Shown here one piece after another: positions 6,143-14,739 of a stretch of DNA of 46,148 nucleotides (position 1 is the first letter of the stretch; the number at the start of each line of letters is the position of its first letter). This DNA is from CAZGSD01 sp964528305 (GTDB taxonomy: Bacteria; Patescibacteriota; Gracilibacteria; UBA1369): positions 1 through 46,148 of the forward strand of contig CAZGSD010000007.1 in assembly GCA_964528305.1 (NCBI GenBank), read 5' to 3'. The notes beneath the pieces were generated by a model. It was not told the origin of the DNA and did not search any database. It worked only from the letters and a program-made list of their open reading frames with translations. The position numbers and the translations under genes are program-made.

Positions 6143-7546
6143 ATGAAACTTTTGGGGATTGTCGGATCAGGGCCATCAATCGTTAGTTGTGACCTACGTG
6201 GTGATCGCAGATCGGTTAACGTTATAGCAAGAAACGAGAGGGGGCAGCTTTTAACCAGAGTAGGTTTTGAATCTACGAGAACAGCGACTCTTGTGGGTTT
6301 TGAGTTAATAAAAGCTGCTCTAATCTCACAGATTGTTGGTGAGTTTAGATCAGCGCTCGCCGTTCATGTGAATTTTACATTGGATCCTCGGTCACTCGAT
6401 TTTTTGAATAGGCTGGTCACCGAAATCATAGGTGAGCTCCCTGACTCAAAACTATCTTCCATAACTGCGGATGATACAAAAGAACTCGAATCTACTCCTC
6501 GCACCTTTGTTGATAATACTGTTAGTGTTGGTTATAGTGGAGGGCGAGATTCTTCAACTTCACTTCATTTATTGAAAGCATGTGGCTTTAATGTGAGGCC
6601 TTATTCGATCAGTTACGATCAAACAGCCACTCGTGCTGAATTTAGTACTTTTCAATCTCAAGCTGCCAATGATTCTTACTACGAGCCTTTTGATATTCCT
6701 ACGACTTATTTTGCTCCTTTTTGGGATGCTAATGACAGGGTACCTGAGTTCATTTCGGTTGGGCACTCGTTTGATGTTTTAGGATTTCCATCCTCCCGCC
6801 GCCGTGCCCCCTATGAGTCGCCCCGAAGTATGCAAATACATGAAGCATACCTTCAAGCGATACTAGGTACTGGGACAAAGTTTTTATTTCCATTGTCGAG
6901 TCTAAGTACATATTCTGTTTACGAGTGGATTCGAAGAAAATATGGCCTTAAAAATTTAGAAGAAAAAACCTCCTGCTGGAACAGTGATAGTGGAGACTGT
7001 GGTTACTGTGATAAGTGTCAACGAGTAAAACTGGCTGCCTCTGGGCTACACAAAAAGGACTATGTTTATTTGCCGGAAGCGCCTCAGGTTATTACCGATC
7101 ATTCCTACCTATTTGGGAACCCTGAATACAATGATTTGGTTCGTAAATATGGAATTGATGGGCTTTCAGAGTCCCAGCTTTTCTCTGCTGGTGTTTCTGT
7201 GGATGAGCGCATAATTCACGAAATCTCAAGGGTCCTAGGTCGGAGACAAATTTGCGTAGAAGTGGCCCCCAATGTAGAGCAACCAAAGACTCCACAAATC
7301 GATTTAGATGCAGCATCAAGTATGATCGGTATTGATTATCGTTCACTTCCTTCTTTTTCCTTAAACAATAGCACATCTGAGTTGCCCTATGAAAGATACT
7401 TTGGTCGTGAGACACCAATAACTGCCTCTCACGGTGAACAACCGGTTTTCAATAACTCTGGTTGGTCGTTCGGAAGGGTTTCAGAGGGGCCGCGTTTGGA
7501 GATCCCCGACACCATACTTTTTAGACAATTTTTTAAACAGGAATAG
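6143..7546 (+). CDS. QueC-like PP-loop ATP pyrophosphatase of unknown substrate
   Basis: N-type ATP pyrophosphatase, 467 residues. The PP-loop SGGRDS is at residues 132-137 and a Cys motif C278-x7-C286-x2-C289-x2-C292 (SCWNSDSGDCGYCDKCQR) matches the zinc site of 7-cyano-7-deazaguanine synthase QueC. Such enzymes adenylate a carboxylate or similar group and replace the AMP with a nitrogen or sulfur nucleophile. The 130-residue N-terminal extension and the C-terminal ~150 residues are not typical of QueC, so it is unlikely to be the queuosine enzyme; no other queuosine gene is in the window. The following PLP gene starts one base after its stop, so the two form a tight operon. Substrate unknown. 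Confidence 0.7.
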   Translation: MKLLGIVGSGPSIVSCDLRGDRRSVNVIARNERGQLLTRVGFESTRTATLVGFELIKAALISQIVGEFRSALAVHVNFTLDPRSLDFLNRLVTEIIGELPDSKLSSITADDTKELESTPRTFVDNTVSVGYSGGRDSSTSLHLLKACGFNVRPYSISYDQTATRAEFSTFQSQAANDSYYEPFDIPTTYFAPFWDANDRVPEFISVGHSFDVLGFPSSRRRAPYESPRSMQIHEAYLQAILGTGTKFLFPLSSLSTYSVYEWIRRKYGLKNLEEKTSCWNSDSGDCGYCDKCQRVKLAASGLHKKDYVYLPEAPQVITDHSYLFGNPEYNDLVRKYGIDGLSESQLFSAGVSVDERIIHEISRVLGRRQICVEVAPNVEQPKTPQIDLDAASSMIGIDYRSLPSFSLNNSTSELPYERYFGRETPITASHGEQPVFNNSGWSFGRVSEGPRLEIPDTILFRQFFKQE

Positions 7547-7547
7547 T

Positions 7548-8552
7548 ATGAAATCACTCTCCTCATTGGTTGGTAATACTCCGACGATCGAACTCCCCTA
7601 TAGAGGAAATAGACTTCAACTAAAAATAGAGGCTCAAAATCCTGGCCTTTCGATTAAAGATCGGGTGGCTTTTTATATCTGCAAAGTGTTGGCCGAACAA
7701 GGCAAACTAGTTGGAGGTAGAGTGGTTGAGTACAGTAGTGGAAATTTAGCCATTGGATTAGCGCAGGCATCCAAAATTTGGAATTTTGATCTCACTCTCG
7801 TTGTAACTGGCCAAACTAGTCCTGACAAAATCAGATTGTTGAAGCGTATGGGCGCAACACTTGTGATGGTAGACGGCGCACTGGATTCGGATGCCCCTCT
7901 TGGTTTTAAAGGCTTTGCAAGGCAAATTGCCGAAGATCGTGGTGCAGTTTTAATTGATCAGTATGATAACCCTCTCAATAGAGATGCTCATCGCCATTCG
8001 ACTGGACCAGAAATTTACTCTGCTTTCCCACAAGCTCGATATGTTTTTAGCCCAATGGGAACAGGTGGTACTGCTAGTGGGATTGCCGAATACCTAAAAG
8101 AAGCAGGTTCGCCCACAAAAGTTGTTGGAGTAACTCCGGCGGTTGGCATTTACTACACGAGATTTCATGGGTTATCAGAAAAACGCCCTGGATCTGAAAC
8201 TACTCGGATTGAGGGGGTAGGAGAAGATTTGATGCCAGGAAATCTCAAACTAGAAGTTTTGGGTAACGTTGTAGAAGTAAGAGATGAAGTGGCGCTTCTT
8301 GAAATTGAAGACCTACTTACAGAAACCGGCCTATTAGTTGGTGGATCTAGTGGTTTGGCTATAGCTGCAGCTAAGCAAGTAGTCGACCGTGAAAATCTTC
8401 GTGATGAGGACTTGGTCGTACTTTGTCCTGATTCAGGTAATCGTTATCTTAATGCCAATTTGCCTGCCGTAAATGTCGCGAGATCTGTCGACCCCACATT
8501 AACTCAGTTGGTGACATCTAAAACTAATGGGCAGTTCCCAAAAATTCTATAG
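7548..8552 (+). CDS. Cysteine synthase / cystathionine beta-synthase family PLP enzyme
   Basis: Fold-type II PLP enzyme, 334 residues. The Schiff-base lysine is in SIKDR (K37), the substrate loop SSGNLAIG is at 63-70, the phosphate-binding loop GTGGT is at 171-175, and the C-terminal CPDSGNRYL matches the PDSGERY of O-acetylserine sulfhydrylases. The usual SGNTG loop reads SGNLA, which may alter the beta-substitution substrate. Family members make cysteine, cystathionine or diaminopropionate by beta-replacement on an activated serine. ATG 7548 has an AGGA-type ribosome site in the preceding stop region, and the frame upstream of it (from 7434) overlaps the PP-loop gene and is not needed. Probably co-transcribed with the PP-loop gene. 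Confidence 0.85.
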   Translation: MKSLSSLVGNTPTIELPYRGNRLQLKIEAQNPGLSIKDRVAFYICKVLAEQGKLVGGRVVEYSSGNLAIGLAQASKIWNFDLTLVVTGQTSPDKIRLLKRMGATLVMVDGALDSDAPLGFKGFARQIAEDRGAVLIDQYDNPLNRDAHRHSTGPEIYSAFPQARYVFSPMGTGGTASGIAEYLKEAGSPTKVVGVTPAVGIYYTRFHGLSEKRPGSETTRIEGVGEDLMPGNLKLEVLGNVVEVRDEVALLEIEDLLTETGLLVGGSSGLAIAAAKQVVDRENLRDEDLVVLCPDSGNRYLNANLPAVNVARSVDPTLTQLVTSKTNGQFPKIL

Positions 8553-8642
8553 ATTCTAGTTTTGGCTAATGGATGGTGATGATTTTGTCGGTTGTGTTAG
8601 ATTGCAGAAAATAGCTTTATATAAAGGTCGAGCGTCCTGTTA

Positions 8643-9512
8643 TTATTGGATTGATGTCGGTTGATTTTTAGTCGACTCAAAAATCTGTTTGACGAGGTTG
8701 GCGGGGATGGAGAAGCCGATGTTTTCGGCGTTGGCTACGGCTACGTTGACGCCTATTACTTCGCCCTGCAGATTGATCAGTGGGCCGCCGGAATTACCTG
8801 GGTTGATGGCAGCATCGGTTTGAATCACACCTTGTAACTTTTCACTGCTGCGGTTTTGAATGCCGGCGGTGATGGAGCGTTCCAGGCCGGAGACTACGCC
8901 TACTGATACGGAATTAGTGAATTTGGCCAGTGGGGTGCCGATGGTGATGGCGGTTTGGCCGACTTTGAGTTGGTCAGAGTTGCCGAAATTTAAAAATGGT
9001 AGATTTTCTCCGGTGATTTTCAAAACGGCGATGTCACTCACTGGATCTTTGACTATTGATTGAACTGGATGTTTGCTGCCGTCATTCATTACTACTGTAT
9101 ATTCGACATTTTCTAGATCCACCACGTGTTTATTAGTGATAATGTAACCGTCGCTACTAACCAGAAATCCAGATCCACCTCCGATATTCACTTTTTCGCT
9201 GCCGGCTTCGGTGAGACGTGGTACCCGTATGACGAATCCTCTGGAGGTGTTGTAATTGTCATAACTTTTTTCCCAGATGGGCATATCTTTGGTGACGACT
9301 ATGGACACGACCGCCGGCATGGATCGATTTACTACGTCGATGACGGTGTTTTCATAGTCTTGATAGTTGTTGGTGGACTCTTGTTTTATGTCGGTGGGAC
9401 TGTTGTTGACTGCTTGTATGGGGCGATTGGGGAGCAGTATGAGGATGCTGGCTAGAGTGAAGCTGATGGAAAGCAGTATGCTTAAAACAATAGTTAATAA
9501 TGTTTTTTTCAT
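8643..9512 (-). CDS. HtrA-like trypsin-type serine protease without PDZ domain
   Basis: Membrane-anchored or secreted quality-control protease. An N-terminal signal or anchor (MKKTLLTIVLSILLSISFTL) is followed by a ~50-residue linker and a trypsin-like domain with the catalytic triad H129 (TNKHVV), D160 (VSDIAVLK) and S241 (GNSGGPL). The oxyanion region NPGNSGG is intact. The 289-residue protein ends just after the protease domain (FESTKNQPTSIQ), so the PDZ domains of typical DegP/HtrA are absent and substrate recognition must differ. It diverges from the VIT1-like gene. Confidence 0.9.
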   Translation of the reverse strand: MKKTLLTIVLSILLSISFTLASILILLPNRPIQAVNNSPTDIKQESTNNYQDYENTVIDVVNRSMPAVVSIVVTKDMPIWEKSYDNYNTSRGFVIRVPRLTEAGSEKVNIGGGSGFLVSSDGYIITNKHVVDLENVEYTVVMNDGSKHPVQSIVKDPVSDIAVLKITGENLPFLNFGNSDQLKVGQTAITIGTPLAKFTNSVSVGVVSGLERSITAGIQNRSSEKLQGVIQTDAAINPGNSGGPLINLQGEVIGVNVAVANAENIGFSIPANLVKQIFESTKNQPTSIQ

Positions 9513-9580
9513 AAATTTAAAAATGTTATGAAACGGGTGTGGGTAATGATAAAGGAAAGTGGAAAATTTAGTAAAGTTTT

Positions 9581-9609
9581 TTGTGATTGTGGCAAAATAC
9601 TGCTAGAAT
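9581..9609 (+). promoter_or_regulatory. Promoter for the VIT1-like gene
   Basis: TTGTGA (9581-9586), 17-base spacer, TAGAAT (9604-9609), about 37 bases before ATG 9647. The boxes match four and five of six consensus bases. Confidence 0.5.
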
Positions 9610-9646
9610 CTCTGCGCTATTTTGGTGTTGCTTAAAAGAATGAAAT

Positions 9647-10393
9647 ATGTCTGATAAAAATTATGTCAGTTTACATCATCAGCATGATGCTCAGAGATCG
9701 GCAGGTGAGTGGTTGAGTGAGATTATTTTGGGGGGGCAAGATGGTTTGGTGAACACCCTTGGTGTGATATTGGGGCTGGCGGCGGCCAGTAGTGATTTTC
9801 GTATAGTAGTGGCGGGTGGATTGGCTGGCGCTATAGCAGAAGCGGTGTCGATGGGGGCGGTCGGTTATACCAGTAAGGCTGCGGAGCGGGATTATTATCT
9901 GAGTGAGCGAGCGCGTGAGGAATATGAGATAGATAATATGCCACATGAAGAAGAGCAGGAGGTGCGTGATATTTATGAGAAAAAGGGGTTTAAGGGGGAC
10001 TTGCTGGAGTCTGTTGTGAAAGTGCTGACTCTGAATCGTGATGTCTGGCTCGATACTATGATGCAGCAGGAATTGAAGCTGATGCCGGTTAAATATTCAC
10101 AGCCTATGCGGTCGGCATTATTGATTGGTGTGGCAGCCATGGTGGGATCGTTGGTGCCACTATTGCCTTTTCTGGTTTTTTATCTGGCCCAAAAAGTTGG
10201 AGTGGAAATTGGTGTGATAGGTTTGGCTATAGGATTGTCTTTGATTTTATCAGCTTTGACTTTGTTTGTTGTTGGAGTGGTTAAAGCTAAACTAACTATA
10301 GGTAAATGGTATAAAAGCGGATTACAAATGATGGTGATTGGTGTTTTTTCAGCTTTGATTGGTTATTTGATTGGTGCGATGTTTAGTCTGTAG
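9647..10393 (+). CDS. VIT1/CCC1-family iron/manganese transporter
   Basis: Predicted vacuolar-iron-transporter-type membrane protein of 248 residues, which would export Fe2+/Mn2+. The family signature LSEIILGGQDGLVNTLGVILGLA and the second helix GGLAGAIAEAVSMGAVGYTS are clear. A cytoplasmic acidic segment (ERDYYLSERAREEYEIDNM...EEEQEVRDIYEKKG) corresponds to the metal-binding domain, and three C-terminal transmembrane helices follow. The leader before ATG is A-rich. The next gene (AI-2E family) follows after a 73-base gap. Confidence 0.9.
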   Translation: MSDKNYVSLHHQHDAQRSAGEWLSEIILGGQDGLVNTLGVILGLAAASSDFRIVVAGGLAGAIAEAVSMGAVGYTSKAAERDYYLSERAREEYEIDNMPHEEEQEVRDIYEKKGFKGDLLESVVKVLTLNRDVWLDTMMQQELKLMPVKYSQPMRSALLIGVAAMVGSLVPLLPFLVFYLAQKVGVEIGVIGLAIGLSLILSALTLFVVGVVKAKLTIGKWYKSGLQMMVIGVFSALIGYLIGAMFSL

Positions 10394-10466
10394 TTGGTAA
10401 GATTTCTTCCTTTTCTTAACCTTCTGGATTATATTGTGGCTGTCACAACAATAAAAATTTGAAGAA

Positions 10467-11582
10467 ATGAAAAGAAAAACTGAAAATAGTATCAACCCAA
10501 TGATTGTGGAGAAATTGCCGGCTTATTTTTTGCTGGGTTTAATGTTTTGGGTTGCTTGGCAGCTGTATTTTGTCGTAGAGCCATTTTTAATGGTGCTGAT
10601 TTTTTCTGCCATTGTGGCTACGGTGACTTTTCCAATTTATGTCAGATTAGAGGAGGCGCTTAAGGGGAAAAAAAATTTAGCTTCAGTGTTGACCTGTCTT
10701 TTGGTGATTTTTATGATTATTATTCCAATTCTTTTATTTTTACTGATCTTGGCTGGCCAAACAGTCAATCTTTATAAAACTGTGAATACTTATTTGCAAG
10801 GGCTGGATTTCAATGTTTTGCTGTCCTGGAAACCGGGGAATTTTTTGTATGATTTGTCCGGTCAATACAGTACTGATGTGGCCTTGTTGGTCCAGCAAAA
10901 TATGGATGCGTTGAAGGAGGGGGTGGCGACTACGGCCCAGGCTATTAGTAAATTTGCCGCGGCTCAGAGTGCCAAGCTTCTTACAGATGTCGGTATTTCT
11001 ATTTTCAATTTGCTTTTAATGTTCTTCACTCTGTTTTTCTTATACAAAGATGGGCGACACTTACTGCGTAGACTGATGGTGCTTAGTCCTATGCCGATAC
11101 GTCATGAAAAAGAACTTTTTCGTAAATTTAATGAAATTTCTCGGGCGGCTTTGTTTGGGACATTTTTGACGGCTATTGCACAGGGACTCGTGGCCTGGGT
11201 CGGATTTAGCATTGCTGGCGTGCCTAGCGGCTTTTTCTGGGCTACGGCGGTGTCGATATTTTCTCTAGTTCCGGTGGTTGGGACTGCGGCTATTTGGTTG
11301 CCGATGGGGCTTTTTATGCTGCTTAGTGGAAATTGGTGGGGGTTGTTTATTTTAATTTGGGGAGCTGGATTGGTGAGTACTTTGGATAATGTATTGCGGG
11401 TTATTTTTATTGGAGCGGCTTCTAATTTGAATCCATTGCTGACTTTTGTGGCTATTTTTGGCGGTATTTTGAGTTTTGGGCTGATTGGTGTGATTTTTGG
11501 GCCGATGTTGCTGGTACTGTTTTTGACTCTATTACATGTTTACGAGCTGGAGTATGCGGAAATTCTGGATGATGGTGGTTGA
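10467..11582 (+). CDS. AI-2E family (PerM/YdiK-type) membrane permease
   Basis: 371-residue polytopic membrane protein with the AI-2E family layout: two helices near the N-terminus (YFLLGLMFWVAWQLYFVV; FLMVLIFSAIVATVTFPIYV), a third, a soluble amphipathic region (~100-175), and a hydrophobic C-terminal half containing FFLYKDGRHLLRRL and the family-typical GVPSGFFWATAVSIFSLVPVVGTA followed by GGILSFGLIGVIFGPMLL. Members export small solutes or are ion-coupled; the substrate here is unknown. A short TTGTG-GCTGT-CACAA dyad (10434-10448) lies in its leader. Confidence 0.9.
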   Translation: MKRKTENSINPMIVEKLPAYFLLGLMFWVAWQLYFVVEPFLMVLIFSAIVATVTFPIYVRLEEALKGKKNLASVLTCLLVIFMIIIPILLFLLILAGQTVNLYKTVNTYLQGLDFNVLLSWKPGNFLYDLSGQYSTDVALLVQQNMDALKEGVATTAQAISKFAAAQSAKLLTDVGISIFNLLLMFFTLFFLYKDGRHLLRRLMVLSPMPIRHEKELFRKFNEISRAALFGTFLTAIAQGLVAWVGFSIAGVPSGFFWATAVSIFSLVPVVGTAAIWLPMGLFMLLSGNWWGLFILIWGAGLVSTLDNVLRVIFIGAASNLNPLLTFVAIFGGILSFGLIGVIFGPMLLVLFLTLLHVYELEYAEILDDGG

Positions 11583-11603
11583 TGCTTGATAGGGATTGTG
11601 ATA

Positions 11604-11631
11604 TTGACAATCTTTGTGGATATGGTATTAT
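11604..11631 (+). promoter_or_regulatory. Promoter for the SLH protein
   Basis: Consensus TTGACA (11604-11609), 16-base spacer, TATTAT (11626-11631), 32 bases before ATG 11664. One of the best promoter matches in the window. Confidence 0.65.
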
Positions 11632-11663
11632 GTGTAGATTGATGAAATCAAAACATAATACAC

Positions 11664-12461
11664 ATGCTGAAATTACGCGATGTATTCAATAAAAAGAGGG
11701 GAAATTGGGTGCTCAATAGGAGAAGGGACGTTCTGAGAGGTAAAGTTGATAAAAATCCCGCTTCCAAAGCTTTGCTTTTTATACCACTAACCGTGATGGT
11801 TTCTGTCTTTTTGATTATTATGGGCGTGGTTGGCATACCTATGACGATGAAAGTCAGTAGAACTGTTTGGAATTGGGTGGCTCCCGTCTCGAGGACGGCT
11901 TTACATGGTTCTGCTGAAGAGTATTTATTCACTGATGTAAAAGCTGATTCATCACTTTTTGATGCTTTGGCTTATCTTAAAAAGCATGGGGTGATTGATG
12001 GCTATGAAGACAATACTTTTCGTGCGGATAATCAGTTAACGCGGGCGGAGTTGGTTAAATTGATTGTTAATGCAAAAAAGCAGTACCCTTTGGCTTTGAA
12101 TTATAGTAATTGCTTCAAAGATGTGAAAACTCAGTGGTTTGCTGCGCCAGTTTGTTTGGCTAAAGATAAAGGTTGGGTGGGAGGATACTCCGATGGCGCT
12201 TTTCGTCCGAATGCCGTGGTGACGCGCGCCGAGGCGGTGAAAATGATTTTACAGGCTTTTAAAATCAAGAAAATTCCTGATGTGCCAGTAGGGAACATGT
12301 TTGAGGATATAGAACAGAATTATTGGTTTTATCCTTATATGGAAATAGCTTTGTCGCGAAAATTGGTTAATGAAAACCCCAATCTGGAGTTTTATCGACC
12401 AGAAGAGGCGGCGACGCGGGGGTTTGCGGCACAGATTATTTACCGTGTGCTGCAATCCTAA
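11664..12461 (+). CDS. SLH-domain cell-surface protein
   Basis: 265-residue protein with a basic N-terminus (KKRGNWVLNRRRDVLRGK), one transmembrane helix at about 36-58, and three consecutive S-layer homology domains at about 90-140, 150-200 and 208-262. Each has the FxDV...YLKKHGVIDGY...TFRADNQLTRAELVKLI type pattern (second copy FKDVKTQWFAAPV...GGYSDGAFRPNAVVTRAEAVKMI; third weaker). SLH triplets bind pyruvylated or similar cell-wall polymers. With no other domain present, it is probably a small wall-binding or S-layer accessory protein anchored in the membrane. Confidence 0.9.
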   Translation: MLKLRDVFNKKRGNWVLNRRRDVLRGKVDKNPASKALLFIPLTVMVSVFLIIMGVVGIPMTMKVSRTVWNWVAPVSRTALHGSAEEYLFTDVKADSSLFDALAYLKKHGVIDGYEDNTFRADNQLTRAELVKLIVNAKKQYPLALNYSNCFKDVKTQWFAAPVCLAKDKGWVGGYSDGAFRPNAVVTRAEAVKMILQAFKIKKIPDVPVGNMFEDIEQNYWFYPYMEIALSRKLVNENPNLEFYRPEEAATRGFAAQIIYRVLQS

Positions 12462-12496
12462 TTAGGAGGTGGTAGTGGATTGTTAGAGGTGGGTGT

Positions 12497-13141
12497 TTAT
12501 GGTTGGCTGAGGTATTTCTCGATAGTATTTTCGAAAATGGCGGTGTCCTGGGCGCCCACTATTCTTTCATTGTTGATGAAGAAGGTTGGGGTGCCTTCTA
12601 TGTTTAGTTCGCCCCCTTGTTTGGCTTCTTGGCGGATTTTTTCTAAATGGGTTTGGTTATCTAGACATTGATCAAATTGAGATTGATTTAAATGGAGGTC
12701 TCCGGCTAATTTTTTGAAATGAGCTAAATGTTGAGGGTTGCCTGCCCAGCTTTCCTGGGTGTCAAAAAGAGCGTCATGCATTTCGGGAAACTTTCCCTGG
12801 TCGAGGGCGCACTCACTGGCTAAGGCGGCGGCTTCCGCTTCGGGGTGGATATTGAGAGGGAAATGGCGTACCAGGTATTTGACTTGGCCGGTTTGAATGT
12901 ATTTTTCTTTGATTACAGGATAACTTTCTTGGAAGAATTTTTGGCAAAGTGGGCACTCAAAATCGGTGAATTCTATCATAGTGATGGGGGCGTTGGGGTT
13001 GCCCAGGAGTTTTTCGGGGCCGTTCCATTTGGGTAAAAATAGGCTTAAATCACTGCCTTTGATCATGTAGCCCACGATGAGGCCCAGTAAAAATATACTG
13101 ATATTTTTAAAAATGGTTGATGAGTCTATTGAATTGGACAT
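12497..13141 (-). CDS. DsbA-like membrane-anchored thioredoxin
   Basis: Extracytoplasmic thiol-disulfide oxidoreductase, 214 residues. One N-terminal membrane helix (about 11-27) is followed by a thioredoxin fold with an inserted helical domain. The active site is C63-P-L-C66 (FTDFECPLCQKFF) and the cis-proline loop is GTPTFFINNERIVGAQ. This is the DsbA/BdbD-like class (DSBA/thioredoxin_4) common in CPR and Gram-positive bacteria, which oxidises exported proteins. It lies convergent to the SLH gene and directly downstream of the lamin-tail protein on the same strand (40-base gap), so it may be co-transcribed. Confidence 0.92.
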   Translation of the reverse strand: MSNSIDSSTIFKNISIFLLGLIVGYMIKGSDLSLFLPKWNGPEKLLGNPNAPITMIEFTDFECPLCQKFFQESYPVIKEKYIQTGQVKYLVRHFPLNIHPEAEAAALASECALDQGKFPEMHDALFDTQESWAGNPQHLAHFKKLAGDLHLNQSQFDQCLDNQTHLEKIRQEAKQGGELNIEGTPTFFINNERIVGAQDTAIFENTIEKYLSQP

Positions 13142-13181
13142 TTTGTTTTTGGTGAGAGGTGAGTGCTTTGGCTTTTTAAAT

Positions 13182-14600
13182 TTAAATCAAATTGTCTGGG
13201 GGCACAATAGGGCGGCGACGAAAGTGCCAGATGCCAAGGCAGGCGATGATGACTATCAGGAGTATGGTGCTGAATGATGGTGTGGTGGGGGAGCCGCCCG
13301 TTGGGGGAGTGCTGGGGCTTTGTGCGATGTTAGCTGTAGTTTGAAGAGTAGCAGGAGAAATTTCATAGTTTTGTAATTGCATGATTTGGGTGATGTTTTG
13401 TGCGTTGGCTGGGGCGGGAAAGAGTTGTCCGGTGAATTGCCCCTGCACATTGTTAATAAAAGTGCTTTTGGCAATTGGTCCTGGGACGGTTTTTTCTGAA
13501 AAAATAATCATTATTAATGTGGGTTTGTCTGTAATGGGAGTGGTGTTGAGTAGGAAATAATATGGATTGCCAAAGGTGGCTGATTTTGTGATGGTGCCGT
13601 TAACGCTATGTAGTTCTGGATTTGGTTGTCCCGGCGTGGGGTGATCACTATAACTCCAGGTTTCATTTTGATCGTTGGTGATGAGGCTGTAGGATTGGCC
13701 TTTAATTGGTGAGTCATACTCTTGGCTGGCAGCGAGATTGCCATCAGGATAGAAAAGTCTGATGGTATCGGTAGTATTATTGAGGCTGATTTTTAGTGGT
13801 TTGAGTGATATAGCCAGGTGTCCGTTGGCGGGTAGATGTAATTCTGGTAGACGTTTTGGTTTGCTGCCACCCTGATCATCGTCCAAAATCCACCCTTGTA
13901 GATTGATGGCGTTCTGGTTAAGATTTTCTAATTCTATCCATTCGGTTTCTCCGCTATTTGGTGCGGCAAAAATTTCACTGATTCGTAGGTCTGGCTCGAG
14001 TGGGGGTGATGAGTTTTCTTCTATAAATATGTCTTTAGAGGAGATGGAACTAGTGGTGGTTGTTAGTGGTGGCGTTGAGGTGTTAATTTCCTTTGATTGA
14101 GGTGGATGGTTAATTTGCCAGGCACTGGAATTTTGTTCGCTATTGATTCTGGTTATGGATTGATCTTTTTCGATAAGATTACTGTCTAGGCAGGAGTTGA
14201 TGTCATTATCGTCCCAGAAATTTTCCTGATAGATTTTATCCCATTGATCTGTTTCACTTTTACTGATTGGAGTTTTTTGCCAACAAATGAAATCGTAAAT
14301 GTTTTTTTCGTTTTGTAATATTAATTGTTCGGTTGTCGAGGTTAGGCCTTTTTGTGTGGTATGTATCTCTAGATTTTCTGCTGAATCAGGCTCTGTGGAG
14401 TTGAACCAGACTGTGATTAAGTCTCCTGGTTGGACGATAAAGTTTTGGTCGATTGTTTTGAAGATTTTATCGTCAAAAAAACTGAGTCCCAATAGATTGA
14501 TGTTTGGTTCTGACCCCTCGACAAAAAAAGTGAAAAAATCCTGGGTTGAATTTTTGAATGAAACTTCTTGCAAGGTGACTGTGAAGGTTGGGGATGTCAT
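13182..14600 (-). CDS. Lamin-tail-domain surface protein with C-terminal membrane anchor
   Basis: Large predicted surface protein. Near the N-terminus, TFTVTLQEVSFKNSTQDFFTF begins a first lamin-tail-like beta domain. A Ser/Thr-rich linker leads to a clear lamin-tail domain (LRISEIFAAPNSGETEWIEL ... INLQGWILDDD). The C-terminus has a PT-rich stalk and a helix FSTILLIVIIACLGIWHF followed by RRRP, an anchor with positive stop. I chose ATG 14600 (MTSPTFTV), which has a -10-like TACAAT 23 bases upstream. The frame is open to ATG 14750, which overlaps the rny start codon and could supply a weak signal peptide (MLSIAFRFILFSA); without it no export signal is visible. Start unresolved. Confidence 0.75.
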   Translation of the reverse strand: MTSPTFTVTLQEVSFKNSTQDFFTFFVEGSEPNINLLGLSFFDDKIFKTIDQNFIVQPGDLITVWFNSTEPDSAENLEIHTTQKGLTSTTEQLILQNEKNIYDFICWQKTPISKSETDQWDKIYQENFWDDNDINSCLDSNLIEKDQSITRINSEQNSSAWQINHPPQSKEINTSTPPLTTTTSSISSKDIFIEENSSPPLEPDLRISEIFAAPNSGETEWIELENLNQNAINLQGWILDDDQGGSKPKRLPELHLPANGHLAISLKPLKISLNNTTDTIRLFYPDGNLAASQEYDSPIKGQSYSLITNDQNETWSYSDHPTPGQPNPELHSVNGTITKSATFGNPYYFLLNTTPITDKPTLIMIIFSEKTVPGPIAKSTFINNVQGQFTGQLFPAPANAQNITQIMQLQNYEISPATLQTTANIAQSPSTPPTGGSPTTPSFSTILLIVIIACLGIWHFRRRPIVPPDNLI

Positions 14601-14676
14601 GTGGTGGTGGTTTTTAATGGTAATTGTAAGAAGAAGTTCTGAATTTTTACTGAAAAAGAGCTGAAATCCCCCCAGT

Positions 14677-14706
14677 TTGACAGGCTGGCTGGCGATATGA
14701 TTTGAT
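14677..14706 (+). promoter_or_regulatory. Possible promoter for rny
   Basis: TTGACA (14677-14682), 18-base spacer, TTTGAT (14701-14706). The predicted transcript would start near 14713, which agrees with ATG 14740 rather than the upstream TTG 14710. The -10 is weak. Confidence 0.35.
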
Positions 14707-14739
14707 GTATTGGCAGAAAATAAAATAAATCTAAAGGCA

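Noticed and set aside
3726..8640. tRNA-Gln as attachment site of the island
   Set aside because: No direct repeat of the tRNA 3' end near 8552-8640 and no integrase gene in the island.
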